NCBI GenBank assembly: GCA_964432595.1
Contig: CAYSOF010000005.1
Location: 248,001 to 312,000, forward strand
DNA: 64,000 bases
Reading direction: 5' to 3'
From: DASYLJ01 sp964432595
GTDB taxonomy: Bacteria > Desulfobacterota > Binatia > DP-6
The notes below the pieces were generated by a model. The model saw only the letters and a list, made by a program, of their open reading frames with translations, ran no database searches and was not told where the DNA came from. Positions within the stretch are counted from its first letter, which is position 1, and every line of letters starts with the position of its first letter. Below, piece after piece: positions 6,108-15,434 of the stretch. Position numbers and translations under genes: made by a program.

Positions 6108-8381
6108 ATGACCACGACCGATCCCGAGGCCGGCCCCGTACCACAGGACCTGGCCATTCCGATGCCGCGCCCGGTCGTCCAGGACCTCGCGCTGGTCGTC
6201 CTCCTGTTCGTCGGCATCACCGTCTGCCTGCTGTGGCTCACCAACACGCAGATGGCCATGCTCTCGGCCGTCCGCGCGTACGTGGGCGGCGAGGCGCTCT
6301 GGTCGAAGGCGCAGAAGGACGCCGTCCAGCACCTCGTGCGCTACGTGGACTCGCGCGATCCGCGCGACTACCTGCGCTACGAGGACGCCATCGGCGTGAC
6401 CTTCGGCGACCGTCGCGCGCGCCTCGAGCTGGAGAAGCCCGCGCCCGACATGCGCGTCGTCGCGGAGGGATTCGTCACCGGCCGCAACCATCCCGACGAC
6501 GTCGATGCGATGGCGACGCTGTTCCGGCGCTTCCGGCACGCGAGCTACATCGCGGACGCCGCCGACGCGTGGGCGGACGCGGACGCCGAGGTGGAACGGC
6601 TCGACGTCGTCGCGCGCGCCGTCCACGCCGACGTCGTCGCGAACCGGCCGATCGACGCGCCGCGGATCCTGCGCAAGATCGCGACGATCAACGCCCGCGT
6701 CACGCCGCACGAGGATCGCTTCTCGAGCGTGCTCGGCGAGGGCGCGCGCGGCGTGCGCCGCCTCTCCCTGTGGATCACGCTCGGCGCGGCCGGGCTGCTG
6801 ACCGCGATGGCCGCCCTGCTCTCGTGGACCATGCTGCAACGCCTGCGCGAGTCGAGCGATCGCTACCGGCGGCTGCTCGACACCGCGACCGACGCCATCG
6901 TCGTCGCCGACGCGGAGACCGGCCTCATCGTCGACGCGAACCGCCGCGCCGAGGAGCTCACCGGCCGCACCCGCGAGCAGCTGGTCGGCCGCCCGCAGAT
7001 CGAGCTGCATCCCGCCGTCGAGCACGGCCGCTACCGCGAGGTGTTCGAGGACCGCGTCCACTTCCAGACGACGACCGCCGACGACCTGCATCTCCTGACG
7101 CGCTCCGCCGACCTCGTCTCGGTCGAGATCAGCGCCGGCCGGACGACGCTCGGCGGGCGTCCCGTCATCCAGAGCCTGCTCCGCGACGTCCGCGAGCGGC
7201 GCCGCATCCAGAACGAGCTGGTGCAGTCGCGCGTCCAGCTGGAGGAGGTCGCGCGCGTCGCGTCGGGCCTGGTGCGCGTCGGCCAGGAAATGCTTTCGTC
7301 GCTCGACACGCCGGTGCTGCTCGAGCGGCTCTGTCAGCTGACCGCCGAGCTCCTCGGCAGCGACGCCAGCTGCACGCTGCTCCGGCGCGCCGACGGCTAC
7401 GAGATCGTGGCGGCCCAGGGCCCGAGCTGCGTCACGCTGCGCCGGCGCGCCACCGCGCTGCTGATGGACACCGCGTTCGTCGTGCCGACGAGCACCGTGC
7501 GCACGCTCGCGACCGGCGACCTCCTGTTCGTGCTGCGGCACGGCGAGCACGTCATCGGCGCGCAGGTCGTCAGCGCGCCGCGCGACGGCGAAGGCTTGAC
7601 GCCCGAGCGCGAGCGCATCGCGGCGGGCATCGGCCACGTCGCCAGCATGACGCTCGAGAACGCGCGCCTCGTCGCCGAGCTCGAGGAGACCAGCCGGCTC
7701 AAGACCGAGTTCGTGTCGACGATGTCGCACGAGCTGCGCACGCCCCTCAACATCATCCTCGGCTACGTCGAGATGGCGCGCGACGCCGACGGACCGCTGG
7801 ACACGGCGGCGTGCATGGACCGCATCGAGACGTCGGGACGCGAGCTGCTCGGGCTGATCGAGCACACGCTGGAGGTCGGCCGCATCGAGGCCGGGCGCGA
7901 CGAGGCGCGGATGGAGCGCGTCGCGCTGGGGCCGCTGTGGCGCACGATCGGCGCGGGCTGCGAGCGCCTGCCGCGGAAGCCGGCGGTGGCGCTCGAGTGG
8001 AGCGATGCGGGCGACGTCGTCCTCGAGACGGATCCGCGCAAGCTCACCATCGTCGTGCGCAACCTGGTCGGCAACGCGCTCAAGTTCACCGAGCGCGGCT
8101 CGGTGGCGGCGGACGTCACGCTCGGCGAGCGCAGCGTCGTGCTGCGCGTGCGCGATACGGGCATCGGCATCGCGACCGGCGAGCAGGCCACGGTCTTCGA
8201 GATGTTCCGCCAGGCCGCCGGGCCCGAGGACCGGCGCGGGTCGGGGCTCGGGCTCTACATCGTGCGCCGGTTCGTCGAGCAGATGGGCGGTGCGATCGCG
8301 CTCGAGAGCGCGCCCGGCGTCGGCTCGACGTTCACCGTCACCCTGCCCCGTCCCGTCTCAACGACGTCGTGCGCGGCGTGA
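6108..8381 (+). CDS. Orphan membrane histidine kinase (PAS-GAF)
   Basis: 757 residues. Two membrane helices (about 26-46 and 219-243) enclose a helical extracytoplasmic sensor of about 170 residues. Then follow a PAS domain (about 250-365), a GAF-like region (395-530), a dimerisation domain with the phosphoacceptor His541 in SHELRTPLN, and an HATPase domain with the N-box NLVGNALKFTE, DTGIGI and GSGLGLYIV. No receiver domain or response regulator gene adjoins it, so its partner is elsewhere. An inverted repeat lies in its 5' region. Its last 24 bp overlap the end of the opposite-strand NIPSNAP-like gene. All catalytic boxes look intact. Confidence 0.9.
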   Translation: MTTTDPEAGPVPQDLAIPMPRPVVQDLALVVLLFVGITVCLLWLTNTQMAMLSAVRAYVGGEALWSKAQKDAVQHLVRYVDSRDPRDYLRYEDAIGVTFGDRRARLELEKPAPDMRVVAEGFVTGRNHPDDVDAMATLFRRFRHASYIADAADAWADADAEVERLDVVARAVHADVVANRPIDAPRILRKIATINARVTPHEDRFSSVLGEGARGVRRLSLWITLGAAGLLTAMAALLSWTMLQRLRESSDRYRRLLDTATDAIVVADAETGLIVDANRRAEELTGRTREQLVGRPQIELHPAVEHGRYREVFEDRVHFQTTTADDLHLLTRSADLVSVEISAGRTTLGGRPVIQSLLRDVRERRRIQNELVQSRVQLEEVARVASGLVRVGQEMLSSLDTPVLLERLCQLTAELLGSDASCTLLRRADGYEIVAAQGPSCVTLRRRATALLMDTAFVVPTSTVRTLATGDLLFVLRHGEHVIGAQVVSAPRDGEGLTPERERIAAGIGHVASMTLENARLVAELEETSRLKTEFVSTMSHELRTPLNIILGYVEMARDADGPLDTAACMDRIETSGRELLGLIEHTLEVGRIEAGRDEARMERVALGPLWRTIGAGCERLPRKPAVALEWSDAGDVVLETDPRKLTIVVRNLVGNALKFTERGSVAADVTLGERSVVLRVRDTGIGIATGEQATVFEMFRQAAGPEDRRGSGLGLYIVRRFVEQMGGAIALESAPGVGSTFTVTLPRPVSTTSCAA

Positions 8382-9089
8382 CGGCGCCGGCGCCGGACCG
8401 AAGTCGGGGTGCGTGACGCACCAGACGCTCGGCACGAGGAGCGTCTCGCGGTAGTCGGTGCGCCACGTGCGCGCGCGCTCGTGCCACTGGCGGCCTTCGC
8501 GCGAGCGCTCGACGTCGCACAGATGCCGCGTCAGCGCGGCGAAGTCCGGCAGGCTCCAGAGCAGCACCGCCTCGGTGTCGCGCATCGCCGTGCGCCAGGC
8601 GCCGAGCAGCGTGAGGCCCCGCTTGCCCGCCGGCTTCCGCCAGTGCGCCGCGACGGCCTCCAGATACGCCTCCGCGGTGCCGGGCCGGACCGTCGCGATC
8701 TCCTGCAGGCACGCGCGCCCGCGGATGCCGGCGTCGAGGAGGTCCTTGCGCGTCGGGCTCCACGGCGCCGGCTCGAGGATGCGGTCGAAACCTCCCGATC
8801 GCCACGTCGTCGCCTCCTTCCACCACGTCGCGAGCTTCGGGTCCTGGCCGGAGGCACGGGTGTACTGGCGCTCCAGGATCTCCGCCCAGTGCTCCCAGCC
8901 CTGCATCTCCCAGAGGTTCACGACGATGGGCCACGTGCCCGTCGATCCGCTCTGCTGCCACGTGCCGACCAGGGGCGCGCCGCCGTCCGTCCGGTCGGTC
9001 CCGAGCTTGCCGGTGTGGGCCTTGTAGGCCTCCGACCCGGTGCCGACGATGTCGATCAGCTCGTGCAGGTAGAGGCAGGCGTTCGGCAT
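8358..9089 (-). CDS. Double NIPSNAP-like protein
   Basis: 243 residues made of two similar halves of the dimeric alpha-beta barrel type. The first has LYLHELIDIV and LVGTWQQSGSTGTWPIVVNLWEM; the second has ACLQEIATVRPGTAEAYLEAV, LTLLGAWRTAMRDTEAVLLWSL and ends near LLVPS. That order matches NIPSNAP-family proteins, small-molecule binding or oxygenase-like folds often found beside acyl-CoA and oxygenase genes in environmental bacteria. No catalytic residue can be named. The start at ATG 9089 fits the first strand; in-frame upstream codons add only an Arg-rich stretch. It is divergent from the acyl-CoA dehydrogenase, 47 bp away, and its end overlaps the histidine kinase end. Confidence 0.55.
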   Translation of the reverse strand: MPNACLYLHELIDIVGTGSEAYKAHTGKLGTDRTDGGAPLVGTWQQSGSTGTWPIVVNLWEMQGWEHWAEILERQYTRASGQDPKLATWWKEATTWRSGGFDRILEPAPWSPTRKDLLDAGIRGRACLQEIATVRPGTAEAYLEAVAAHWRKPAGKRGLTLLGAWRTAMRDTEAVLLWSLPDFAALTRHLCDVERSREGRQWHERARTWRTDYRETLLVPSVWCVTHPDFGPAPAPSRRARRR

Positions 9090-9097
9090 GCGCGCCC

Positions 9098-9127
9098 TTA
9101 TCAATCGCGTCCGGGCTCTGCTAGGCA
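9098..9127 (+). promoter_or_regulatory. Promoter-like boxes before acyl-CoA dehydrogenase
   Basis: TTATCA (9098-9103) and TAGGCA (9122-9127) are 18 bp apart, and the ATG at 9137 is 9 bp after the -10-like box. As at 4021 this predicts a transcript that starts next to the start codon. Confidence 0.3.
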
Positions 9128-9136
9128 TGGCGGGTC

Positions 9137-10324
9137 ATGGACTTCTCCTTCTCGCCCGAGGATCTCGCGTTCGCCGACGAGGCGCGCAGCTGGCTCGACG
9201 CCAACCTGCCGGCGGAATGGCGCCGCGATCACTGCTGGACCCGGGTGGAAGACCCGATGTGGATCGAGGTCGCGCGCGCGTGGCAGCGCAAGTTGTTCGA
9301 GGGCGGCTGGGCCGCGATCTCGTGGCCGCGCGAGGCCGGCGGCCGCGGCGCGACCGTGGTCGAGCGCTGGTTCTTCGACCAGGCGCTCGACGAGGTGGGC
9401 GCGCCGCGCCCGCCCGCGCAGTCCTACGTCGACCTGATCGGCCCGGCGCTGCTGCGCCACGGCACGCCCGAGCAGCGCGAGCGGTTCTGCAAGACGATGG
9501 TGAACGGCGACGAGCTCTGGTGTCAGGGCTTCTCCGAACCGGGCGCCGGCTCCGACCTGGCGGGGCTGCGCACGAAGGCCGAGCGGCGCGGCGACGAGTA
9601 CGTCGTCAACGGGCAGAAGGTGTGGACGAGCCACGCCGACATCGCCGACTGGTGCTTCCTCCTCTGCCGCACCGAGCCCGACGCGCCCAAGCACAAGGGC
9701 ATCAGCCTGCTGCTCGTCGACATGAAGTCGCCCGGCATCTCGGTGCGTCCGCTGCAGCAGATGACCGACGACGCCGAGTTCTGCGAGGTGTTCTTCGAGG
9801 ACGTGCGCGTGCCGGCGACGAACCTCCTCGGCGAGCCCGGCGCCGGCTGGAACATCGCGATGGGAATCGTGCAACACGAGCGTGGGCCGATGTGGACGTT
9901 CGTGTTCCAGCGCAAGATCCGCCGCTGCCTCTCGCAGCTCCTGCAGCTCGCCAAGGAGCATCCGGCGACGGCCGACAAGCTGCGCGATCCCGCCGTGCGC
10001 CAGCGGCTCGCGCAGGCGCACATCGAGGTCGAGATCCTGCGCCTCAGCGGCTACCGCAGCCTGACGACGCTGCTGCGCACGGGCCATCCCGGCCCCGAGA
10101 GCTCGATGGAGAAGATCCTCGGCAGCGAGACCGACCAGCGGCTGCAGGCGCTGTCGATGCAGCTCTTCGGTCCCTACGGGGCGCTCCGCGAGGGCCGCCA
10201 CGCGCTCGGCGACGGCACGATCCCCCGCCACTACCTCTACGCCTTCTCCGAGACGATCATGGGCGGTACCTCGGAGATCCAGCGCAACGTCATCGCGCAG
10301 CGGATTCTCGGCCTGCCGCGCTGA
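9137..10324 (+). CDS. Acyl-CoA dehydrogenase
   Basis: 395 residues, the normal length of the FAD-dependent family that introduces an alpha-beta double bond into acyl-CoA thioesters and passes electrons to ETF. Visible family features are the N-terminal helical MDFSFSPEDLAFADEARSWL, the FAD/substrate loop WCQGFSEPGAGSDLAGLRT, the NGQKVWTSHADIADW stretch, the central beta domain ending in a GEPGAGWNIAM turn, and the C-terminal GGTSEIQRNVIAQRILGLPR. It resembles dehydrogenases used in degradation of steroid or branched acyl chains, but the substrate cannot be told. It is followed by a palindromic hairpin and stands alone in its operon. Confidence 0.92.
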   Translation: MDFSFSPEDLAFADEARSWLDANLPAEWRRDHCWTRVEDPMWIEVARAWQRKLFEGGWAAISWPREAGGRGATVVERWFFDQALDEVGAPRPPAQSYVDLIGPALLRHGTPEQRERFCKTMVNGDELWCQGFSEPGAGSDLAGLRTKAERRGDEYVVNGQKVWTSHADIADWCFLLCRTEPDAPKHKGISLLLVDMKSPGISVRPLQQMTDDAEFCEVFFEDVRVPATNLLGEPGAGWNIAMGIVQHERGPMWTFVFQRKIRRCLSQLLQLAKEHPATADKLRDPAVRQRLAQAHIEVEILRLSGYRSLTTLLRTGHPGPESSMEKILGSETDQRLQALSMQLFGPYGALREGRHALGDGTIPRHYLYAFSETIMGGTSEIQRNVIAQRILGLPR

Positions 10325-10325
10325 G

Positions 10326-10343
10326 CGCAGCCGATCGGCTGCG
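10326..10343 (+). terminator. Palindromic hairpin after acyl-CoA dehydrogenase
   Basis: A perfect 18 bp palindrome (CGCAGCCGA and its complement) starts 1 bp after the stop codon and is followed by TTGACC. Best read as a terminator; an operator is also possible. Confidence 0.5.
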
Positions 10344-10446
10344 TTGACCGGCCAACGTCGCGAGCGTAGGCCTCGTCATGCGTGCGGCATGTCGCCCACG
10401 CGGAATTCCCGCCGGGTGCGAGCAGCCCCGGCCCGAGGAGACGACG

Positions 10447-10944
10447 ATGCACCGATCACGATGGTGGGCCCACCACGGGCCTTCCCCCGCCTGGGCGTTC
10501 GCCAGCTGCGGCTCCGCCCGGCACCATGGCCACGATCACCACGATCGCGACGACTGGATGTCGGCGTTCGCGTCGCGCATGGACGCGGGCGACCTGGGCG
10601 GCGGCGCCTTCGGCGTCCGCCGGCCGCTGCGCTACCTCGCGCACAAGCTCGAGCTGGACGACGACCAGACCGCCGAGCTCGCGACCATCCTGGACGACCT
10701 CAAGACGGAGCGCGCGCAGGGGGAGGTCGACCAGCGACGCTCGATGGCGGCGTTCGCCGACGCCGTCGCGGGCGACACGTTCGACGCGGCCCGCGCCGCG
10801 GAGGGCGGCGCCACCCGCGTGCACAGCGCGGAGACGCTGCGTCAGGCGGTCGAGCGCGCGCTCGGCCGCATCCATGCGCTGCTGCGCCCCGAGCAGCGAC
10901 GCCGGTTCGCCTACATGATCCGGTCCGGCACGCTGCGCATCTGA
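10447..10944 (+). CDS. Spy/CpxP-like helical protein
   Basis: 165 residues starting at ATG 10447, chosen because GAGGAG lies 7 bp upstream; an earlier in-frame ATG at 10378 lacks one. After a His-rich N-terminal region (HHGHDHHDRDD, about 27-36) comes the Spy/CpxP-type helical repeat: YLAHKLELDDDQTAELATIL and later ALLRPEQRRRFAYM, the LTxxQ-like pairs that line the cradle of this chaperone and metal-sensing family. Members are usually periplasmic, but the N terminus here is not a convincing signal peptide (Trp/His-rich, with a single Cys), so localisation is unsure. The His cluster could bind metal. Function as a stress chaperone is inference. Confidence 0.6.
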   Translation: MHRSRWWAHHGPSPAWAFASCGSARHHGHDHHDRDDWMSAFASRMDAGDLGGGAFGVRRPLRYLAHKLELDDDQTAELATILDDLKTERAQGEVDQRRSMAAFADAVAGDTFDAARAAEGGATRVHSAETLRQAVERALGRIHALLRPEQRRRFAYMIRSGTLRI

Positions 10945-10968
10945 TCGGATGACCGGGCGCGCGGGCGC

Positions 10969-12084
10969 GTGGTATGCGGCGCCGTGCAATTCGACGCCGT
11001 CGATCGCGAGCTGCCCGCGCGCCTCGTCCGGCCCAGCGGACGGATGGCCGCCGTGGACGTCGCGGACGCGCCACCCATCGCCTTCCGCCTGCCCGACGGC
11101 CGTGCATGGCGATGGCGGGCCGAGGGCGGCACCATCCGCGTCGACGCGTCCGACGACGCGCCGCTCGTCGCGACGCTCGACGAAACCGCGTGGGACGACC
11201 TCGTCGCGGAGCGCGCAACCGTGCCGGGGCTGCGCTATGGCGGCCGCATCGCGCTGGCGCGCGGGACGTTCGACGCGCTCGAGCGCTGGGAGCCGGCGCT
11301 GCGTGCCCTCTTCTCGGACCGACCGATCCTCGATCCGGCCGACGGACCAGCCGCGTCCACGCATCGTTCGTTCACGCTCGACGACCCGGCCGACGCGATG
11401 CGCGACGCGCTCGAGACGCTCGGCTTCCTCCACGTACGCGGCGTCTTCTCCCCGACGGAGATCGCCACGCTCTCAGACGCGGTCGAGCACGCGCGCAGCG
11501 CAGCCCGACCGAACGACGGGCGCTCCTGGTGGGCGCGCCGCGCCGACGGCGCCGACGTCTGCTGCCGCCTGATCTATGTCACGGCACCGGCGATCGCGGG
11601 GCTCCCCGACGACCCACGGCTGCGCACGTTGGCGGCGCTCGCGCGCGAGCCGGTGCGGCCGGTGGTCGACCGCTGCGACGGCCACTCGGTCGTCATCAAG
11701 CACCACGACGTCGTCGAGGGCCTGTCCGACCTGCCGTGGCATCGCGACTGCGGCCTCGGCGGGCATCCGCTCAAGTGCCCCACGCTGAACCTCGGCATCC
11801 AGCTCGACGGCGCCACCGCCGCGAGCGGCCGGCTGCAGTTCCTCGCGGGCTCGCACCGCGGCTCGTGCCATCGCACTGCGCTCGACGCGCCGGGGCTCCC
11901 CGTCGTCGCCGTCGACACCGCCCCCGGCGACTGCACGCTGCACGTCGGCGACGTGCTGCACGCCGCCCCGCCCCCGACGAGTGCCGGGCCGGGACGGCGT
12001 GCGCTCTACCTGACCTGGCTGCCCGAGCGCGCCTTCGCGGTCATCCCCGCGGGACGCAGCTACAACGACGTCATCCGCGGCTGA
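10969..12084 (+). CDS. PhyH-family iron/2-oxoglutarate dioxygenase
   Basis: 371 residues from a GTG start (a second GTG 15 bp later is also possible). The C-terminal 230 residues are a phytanoyl-CoA dioxygenase-like jelly roll: the HxD pair in WHRDCG (His258, Asp260), the distal His331 in VGDVLHAAPP, and a downstream Arg in GRRALYLTW for 2-oxoglutarate. Such enzymes hydroxylate lipids or small molecules with Fe(II) and O2. The first 130 residues form a separate domain with an alternating-strand pattern that recalls SCP2-like lipid-binding folds, but this is weak. It converges on the beta-propeller gene, 6 bp away. The substrate is unknown. Confidence 0.75.
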   Translation: MVCGAVQFDAVDRELPARLVRPSGRMAAVDVADAPPIAFRLPDGRAWRWRAEGGTIRVDASDDAPLVATLDETAWDDLVAERATVPGLRYGGRIALARGTFDALERWEPALRALFSDRPILDPADGPAASTHRSFTLDDPADAMRDALETLGFLHVRGVFSPTEIATLSDAVEHARSAARPNDGRSWWARRADGADVCCRLIYVTAPAIAGLPDDPRLRTLAALAREPVRPVVDRCDGHSVVIKHHDVVEGLSDLPWHRDCGLGGHPLKCPTLNLGIQLDGATAASGRLQFLAGSHRGSCHRTALDAPGLPVVAVDTAPGDCTLHVGDVLHAAPPPTSAGPGRRALYLTWLPERAFAVIPAGRSYNDVIRG

Positions 12085-12090
12085 CCAAGC

Positions 12091-14610
12091 TCACGGCGGA
12101 CAGACGATCGTCTTCGCCAGCCCCTTCGCCTCGTCGCGCAACGCGGTGGCCGCCGCCTGCAACGGCGCGCGCACCGCCTCGTCGACGGTCTTCTTCGCCT
12201 TCTTCGAGTTGAGGCCCTTCGCGACCGCGCCGGTGAGCTTGCCGACCTTCTTGATCGGCTTCTTCGCCTTCTTGGCGACGCCGCCCGTGCATGCGGCCTC
12301 GCCCCTGGCGAACTGCGTCTGCGCCTTGCCCAGCTTCGCGCCGAGCTTCGCCTGCAGCGCGCCGAGGCCGCTCTCCGCGCCGACCGCGGTGCGCAGCGCA
12401 TCCAGACGGCAGCCCAGCCCGGCGAGCGGCGGGAGCCCCGCGCACGCCGCACCGCCCGGCAACGTCGTCGTCGTGGTGCCGCCACCACCGCCGATGGTGG
12501 TCGTCGTCGCGACCGTGCCGTCGGAGAGGTCGGCCGAGACCGACACGATGAACCCGTCCTGGTTGCCGCCGCCCGCCGTCGGCTGTGGCGCGCCGGCGGT
12601 GCCGGGCAACGTCGCCGCGTCGGTGTAGCCGACGGCGTAGAACGCGCCGCTCGTCGGGTTCACGGCCATCTGCGCCGGCTCCTCGGTGGCGTCGCCACCG
12701 TAGTACGTGGTGCGGATCAGCGTGGTGAGATCGCCGGAAAGCCGCGCCAGGAACACGTCGCCGAAGCCGCCGCCGAACTCCGTCTGCGCGGCGTTGGCCG
12801 TGCCGGGCAGATCCTCCGACAGCGTCGAGCCCATGATGATCACCTCGCCGATACCGTCGACGACGATGCCGGTGGCGCCGTCCGATTCGCCGCCGCCGAG
12901 GTACGTCCCCTGCACCGCCGACGTGAGGCTCGCGTCGAGCCGCAGCACGTACGCGTCGCTGGCGCCGAGCGAGTTCGGCTGGAACCCGCCCGTCGTCGCG
13001 GGGACGTCGTCGACGGCGCCGCCGGTCACGTAGACGTCGCCGTCGGCGGCGAACGCCATCTGCGTCGCGCTGGCGTTCGGAAGGTACGTCGTCTGCAGTC
13101 GCGACGTCAGCGCGGCGTTGAAGCGCACGAGGTAGCCGCCCGAGCCGACGAAGGTCGGGATCGCGCCGCCGGCCACCCCGGGCAGCCCGCTCATCGTCTC
13201 GGTCGTCCCGTACAGGTACACCTCGCCGCTGGTCGGGTGCGTCGCGACGGCGAGCGCCCCGTCGTTCGCCGTGCCGCCGAACCAGGTCGCCTGATGCAGC
13301 GTCGCCAGATCCGCCGACAGGCGCGCGACGGAGGCCTCGTCGCTGCCGCCGGGCATCGTCTGCGCCCCGCCGGCGGTGCCTGGGAAATCGGCCGCCGAGA
13401 TCGTCCCGCTGGCGACGTAGATTTCGCCGGAGCCGGGATGGATCGCGAACGCCGCCTCGTCCTCCGTCCCGCTGCCGCCGAGATACGTCGCCTGCACGAG
13501 GTCCTGCAGCGAGGGCGTGAATCGCGCGACGAAGGTGTCCGTACTGCCGCTGCGCATGGTCTGCGCGCCGTTGCCGGCGCCGCCCGTCGCCGCCGTCACG
13601 CCGGGGAGGTCGGAGGAGGCGGTGGTGCCGACGACGTAGACGTCGCCCGACGTCGGATGCACGCGCACCGAGGTCAGGTAGAGCTCGGCGCCGGTGCCGC
13701 CGAAGTAGGTCGCCTGCAGCAGCGTCGACAGGTCGGCGGAGTAGCGGGCGACGAACGCGTCGTCGTTGCTGCTGGCATTGTTCGGCTGCGCGCCGCCGGC
13801 GGTGCCCGGCAGATCGGTCGATTCCGTCGTGCCCGCGACGAGCACCTCGCCGCTGGTGTGATGGACCGCGACGCCGGTCAGCGTGTCGTCCTCGGTGCCG
13901 CCCGCGAACGTCGCACGCAGGATCGGGTCGATGACGAGCGGGCGGGTGCGATCCCAGTCGCCCACCCGGAACCCGTACGTGCGGCCACGGACGTCGTACG
14001 CGACCTGCACGGGACGGCGGATCCCGTCGACGACCTGGTACGCGACCGGTGGGGTGAGCAGCGCCGGCCCACGCGGCGTCTCGACGTCGAGGCCGCCGTC
14101 CGCCCGCGGCATGAGCCGGCGCGCGCCGTGCACCGTCACGCGCACGCGGCCCGGGTCGGCGCCGCTCGCGACGGTGAATGTCTTCTCGGCCGCATCGGGC
14201 CGTGCCACGACCTCGACGGCGATCCCGGGCCACACGTCGCCGAGCGCCACGCTGGAGTACGCCGGCAGGTCACGCTGCCAGCGCGCCGGATCGTCGCCGA
14301 CGAACCGGCTGACGCGTGCCGTCGCCGCGCTCCCGGGGCGCGGCGTCGAGCGTCCATCGGAGAACGTCTCGACGAGCTTCGCGCGCCGGCGTCCGACGGG
14401 CAGCCGATATTCGAGACGCCCGTCGCGCGACACCACGATGCCCGGCATCGAGAACGCCACGTCCGGCGGCCATTGCCCGCCGTTGGCGACGAACGGCAGC
14501 CCTGCCACCGCGCGCTTCACCGAAGCGCCGGCGTCGGCGGGCTCCACGCCCACCTGGCCGACGATCACGAGCAACGACAACCAACCCACACGACCGATCA
14601 CTCGCGCCAT
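12091..14610 (-). CDS. Exported SBBP-repeat beta-propeller protein
   Basis: 839 residues. Signal peptide (1-27), then a DUF7948-like N-terminal domain (about 30-260, with FVANGGQWPPDVAF and RPLVIDPIL), then seven SBBP repeats of about 60-70 residues, each with a G-E/D-VYVVGTT..S.DLPG core and an ATYFGG turn, enough for a seven-bladed propeller. A Thr-rich linker with Gly runs leads into a 110-residue Ala/Lys-rich helical C-terminal region bounded by Cys residues. Such proteins are secreted or surface-bound; ligand unknown. The ATG shares one base with the stop of the MerB-like gene (TGATG), so the two are translationally coupled. The C-terminal region may serve in sorting. Confidence 0.85.
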   Translation of the reverse strand: MARVIGRVGWLSLLVIVGQVGVEPADAGASVKRAVAGLPFVANGGQWPPDVAFSMPGIVVSRDGRLEYRLPVGRRRAKLVETFSDGRSTPRPGSAATARVSRFVGDDPARWQRDLPAYSSVALGDVWPGIAVEVVARPDAAEKTFTVASGADPGRVRVTVHGARRLMPRADGGLDVETPRGPALLTPPVAYQVVDGIRRPVQVAYDVRGRTYGFRVGDWDRTRPLVIDPILRATFAGGTEDDTLTGVAVHHTSGEVLVAGTTESTDLPGTAGGAQPNNASSNDDAFVARYSADLSTLLQATYFGGTGAELYLTSVRVHPTSGDVYVVGTTASSDLPGVTAATGGAGNGAQTMRSGSTDTFVARFTPSLQDLVQATYLGGSGTEDEAAFAIHPGSGEIYVASGTISAADFPGTAGGAQTMPGGSDEASVARLSADLATLHQATWFGGTANDGALAVATHPTSGEVYLYGTTETMSGLPGVAGGAIPTFVGSGGYLVRFNAALTSRLQTTYLPNASATQMAFAADGDVYVTGGAVDDVPATTGGFQPNSLGASDAYVLRLDASLTSAVQGTYLGGGESDGATGIVVDGIGEVIIMGSTLSEDLPGTANAAQTEFGGGFGDVFLARLSGDLTTLIRTTYYGGDATEEPAQMAVNPTSGAFYAVGYTDAATLPGTAGAPQPTAGGGNQDGFIVSVSADLSDGTVATTTTIGGGGGTTTTTLPGGAACAGLPPLAGLGCRLDALRTAVGAESGLGALQAKLGAKLGKAQTQFARGEAACTGGVAKKAKKPIKKVGKLTGAVAKGLNSKKAKKTVDEAVRAPLQAAATALRDEAKGLAKTIVCPP

Positions 14611-15335
14611 CACGCCCCCCAGTTCGATACGTCGACGCCGATCGCCTTGATGCCCGCGATCACGCGCGCGGGGATCAGCGGCACCGGCTCCCAGTCGTAG
14701 CGGTGCATGCGCGCGTCGCCGGTCCCGGTGACGAAGCGCTTCGCCTGCTCGAGCGTGAAGAGCACGCCGCGCCGGCTGATCTGCTGCTCGTAGCGCGCCG
14801 CGTGCTCCGCGTCGTGCACGAAGTTCATCGAGTCGCACATACACACGATGTTGGCGGCGTTCCACTCGCGCGGCGTCGTGCTCACGTGGATCAGCGGCGC
14901 CGCGGGCGTCCGGGGCTCGACCTTCCCGTCGCGCGCCGTCAGCGACACGGGTGCGAGACAGCAGGCGCAGTACGATTCCAGCGTCAGCGTTTTTCCCGCG
15001 AACGGCGGCATGCGCGAGATCGCGATCGACTCCATCGCGCAGCCGGCCCAGCAGTGGAACGCGCCGTCGAGATGCACGGCGACCTGGCTCGGATAGCTCG
15101 AGAACGGCTGGCACTTGAGGATGCTCGCGTGGTTCGTCGACTGCTCGATGGTGAGGATCAGCCCCAGGTCCAGCTCGCGATAGACCTCGACGAGCCGCAC
15201 GCGATCGAGGCCGGTGGCCTCGTGCACCGCGCGCAGGTTCGGGCCCCGGCCGCGCGCGCACCAGTGCTCGTAGATGAACTGTCGAACGCGCTTCGCGTCG
15301 TCGCTGAACTGGAAGGCGGGGACGTTCTGGGGCAT
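14610..15335 (-). CDS. Alkylmercury lyase (MerB)-like protein
   Basis: 241 residues. An N-terminal winged-helix-like part (about 12-70) is followed by a MerB-type core: HCWAGCAMES aligns with the MerB YAWCALD site and places Cys99 at catalytic Cys96, with Glu102 where MerB has Asp99. Cys123 (ESYC) matches the structural Cys117, and Cys165/Cys167 (IVCMC) match the Cys159 region. MerB cleaves carbon-mercury bonds. The Asp-to-Glu change and extra Cys residues make the true substrate uncertain. No merA, merT or merR is nearby; instead it is coupled to the beta-propeller gene. GGAGGAG lies 6 bp before ATG 15335, which fixes the start. Confidence 0.7.
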   Translation of the reverse strand: MPQNVPAFQFSDDAKRVRQFIYEHWCARGRGPNLRAVHEATGLDRVRLVEVYRELDLGLILTIEQSTNHASILKCQPFSSYPSQVAVHLDGAFHCWAGCAMESIAISRMPPFAGKTLTLESYCACCLAPVSLTARDGKVEPRTPAAPLIHVSTTPREWNAANIVCMCDSMNFVHDAEHAARYEQQISRRGVLFTLEQAKRFVTGTGDARMHRYDWEPVPLIPARVIAGIKAIGVDVSNWGA

Positions 15336-15434
15336 GCGGACTCCTCCGGCGGGTGTCTTACGACGGAGCGCCAGGAAATGGCCACAGGCGTTCATGGATG
15401 GTCGCCGTCGTCTCGCCGCCGATTCGCGCGCGAG

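Noticed and set aside
12091..14610. Repeats considered as a CRISPR or satellite array
   Set aside because: Spacing is irregular, repeats are protein-coding and degenerate at DNA level.
13237..14700. 487-codon open frame on the plus strand
   Set aside because: Shadow of the SBBP repeat gene; its apparent repeats are the mirror of the propeller repeats.
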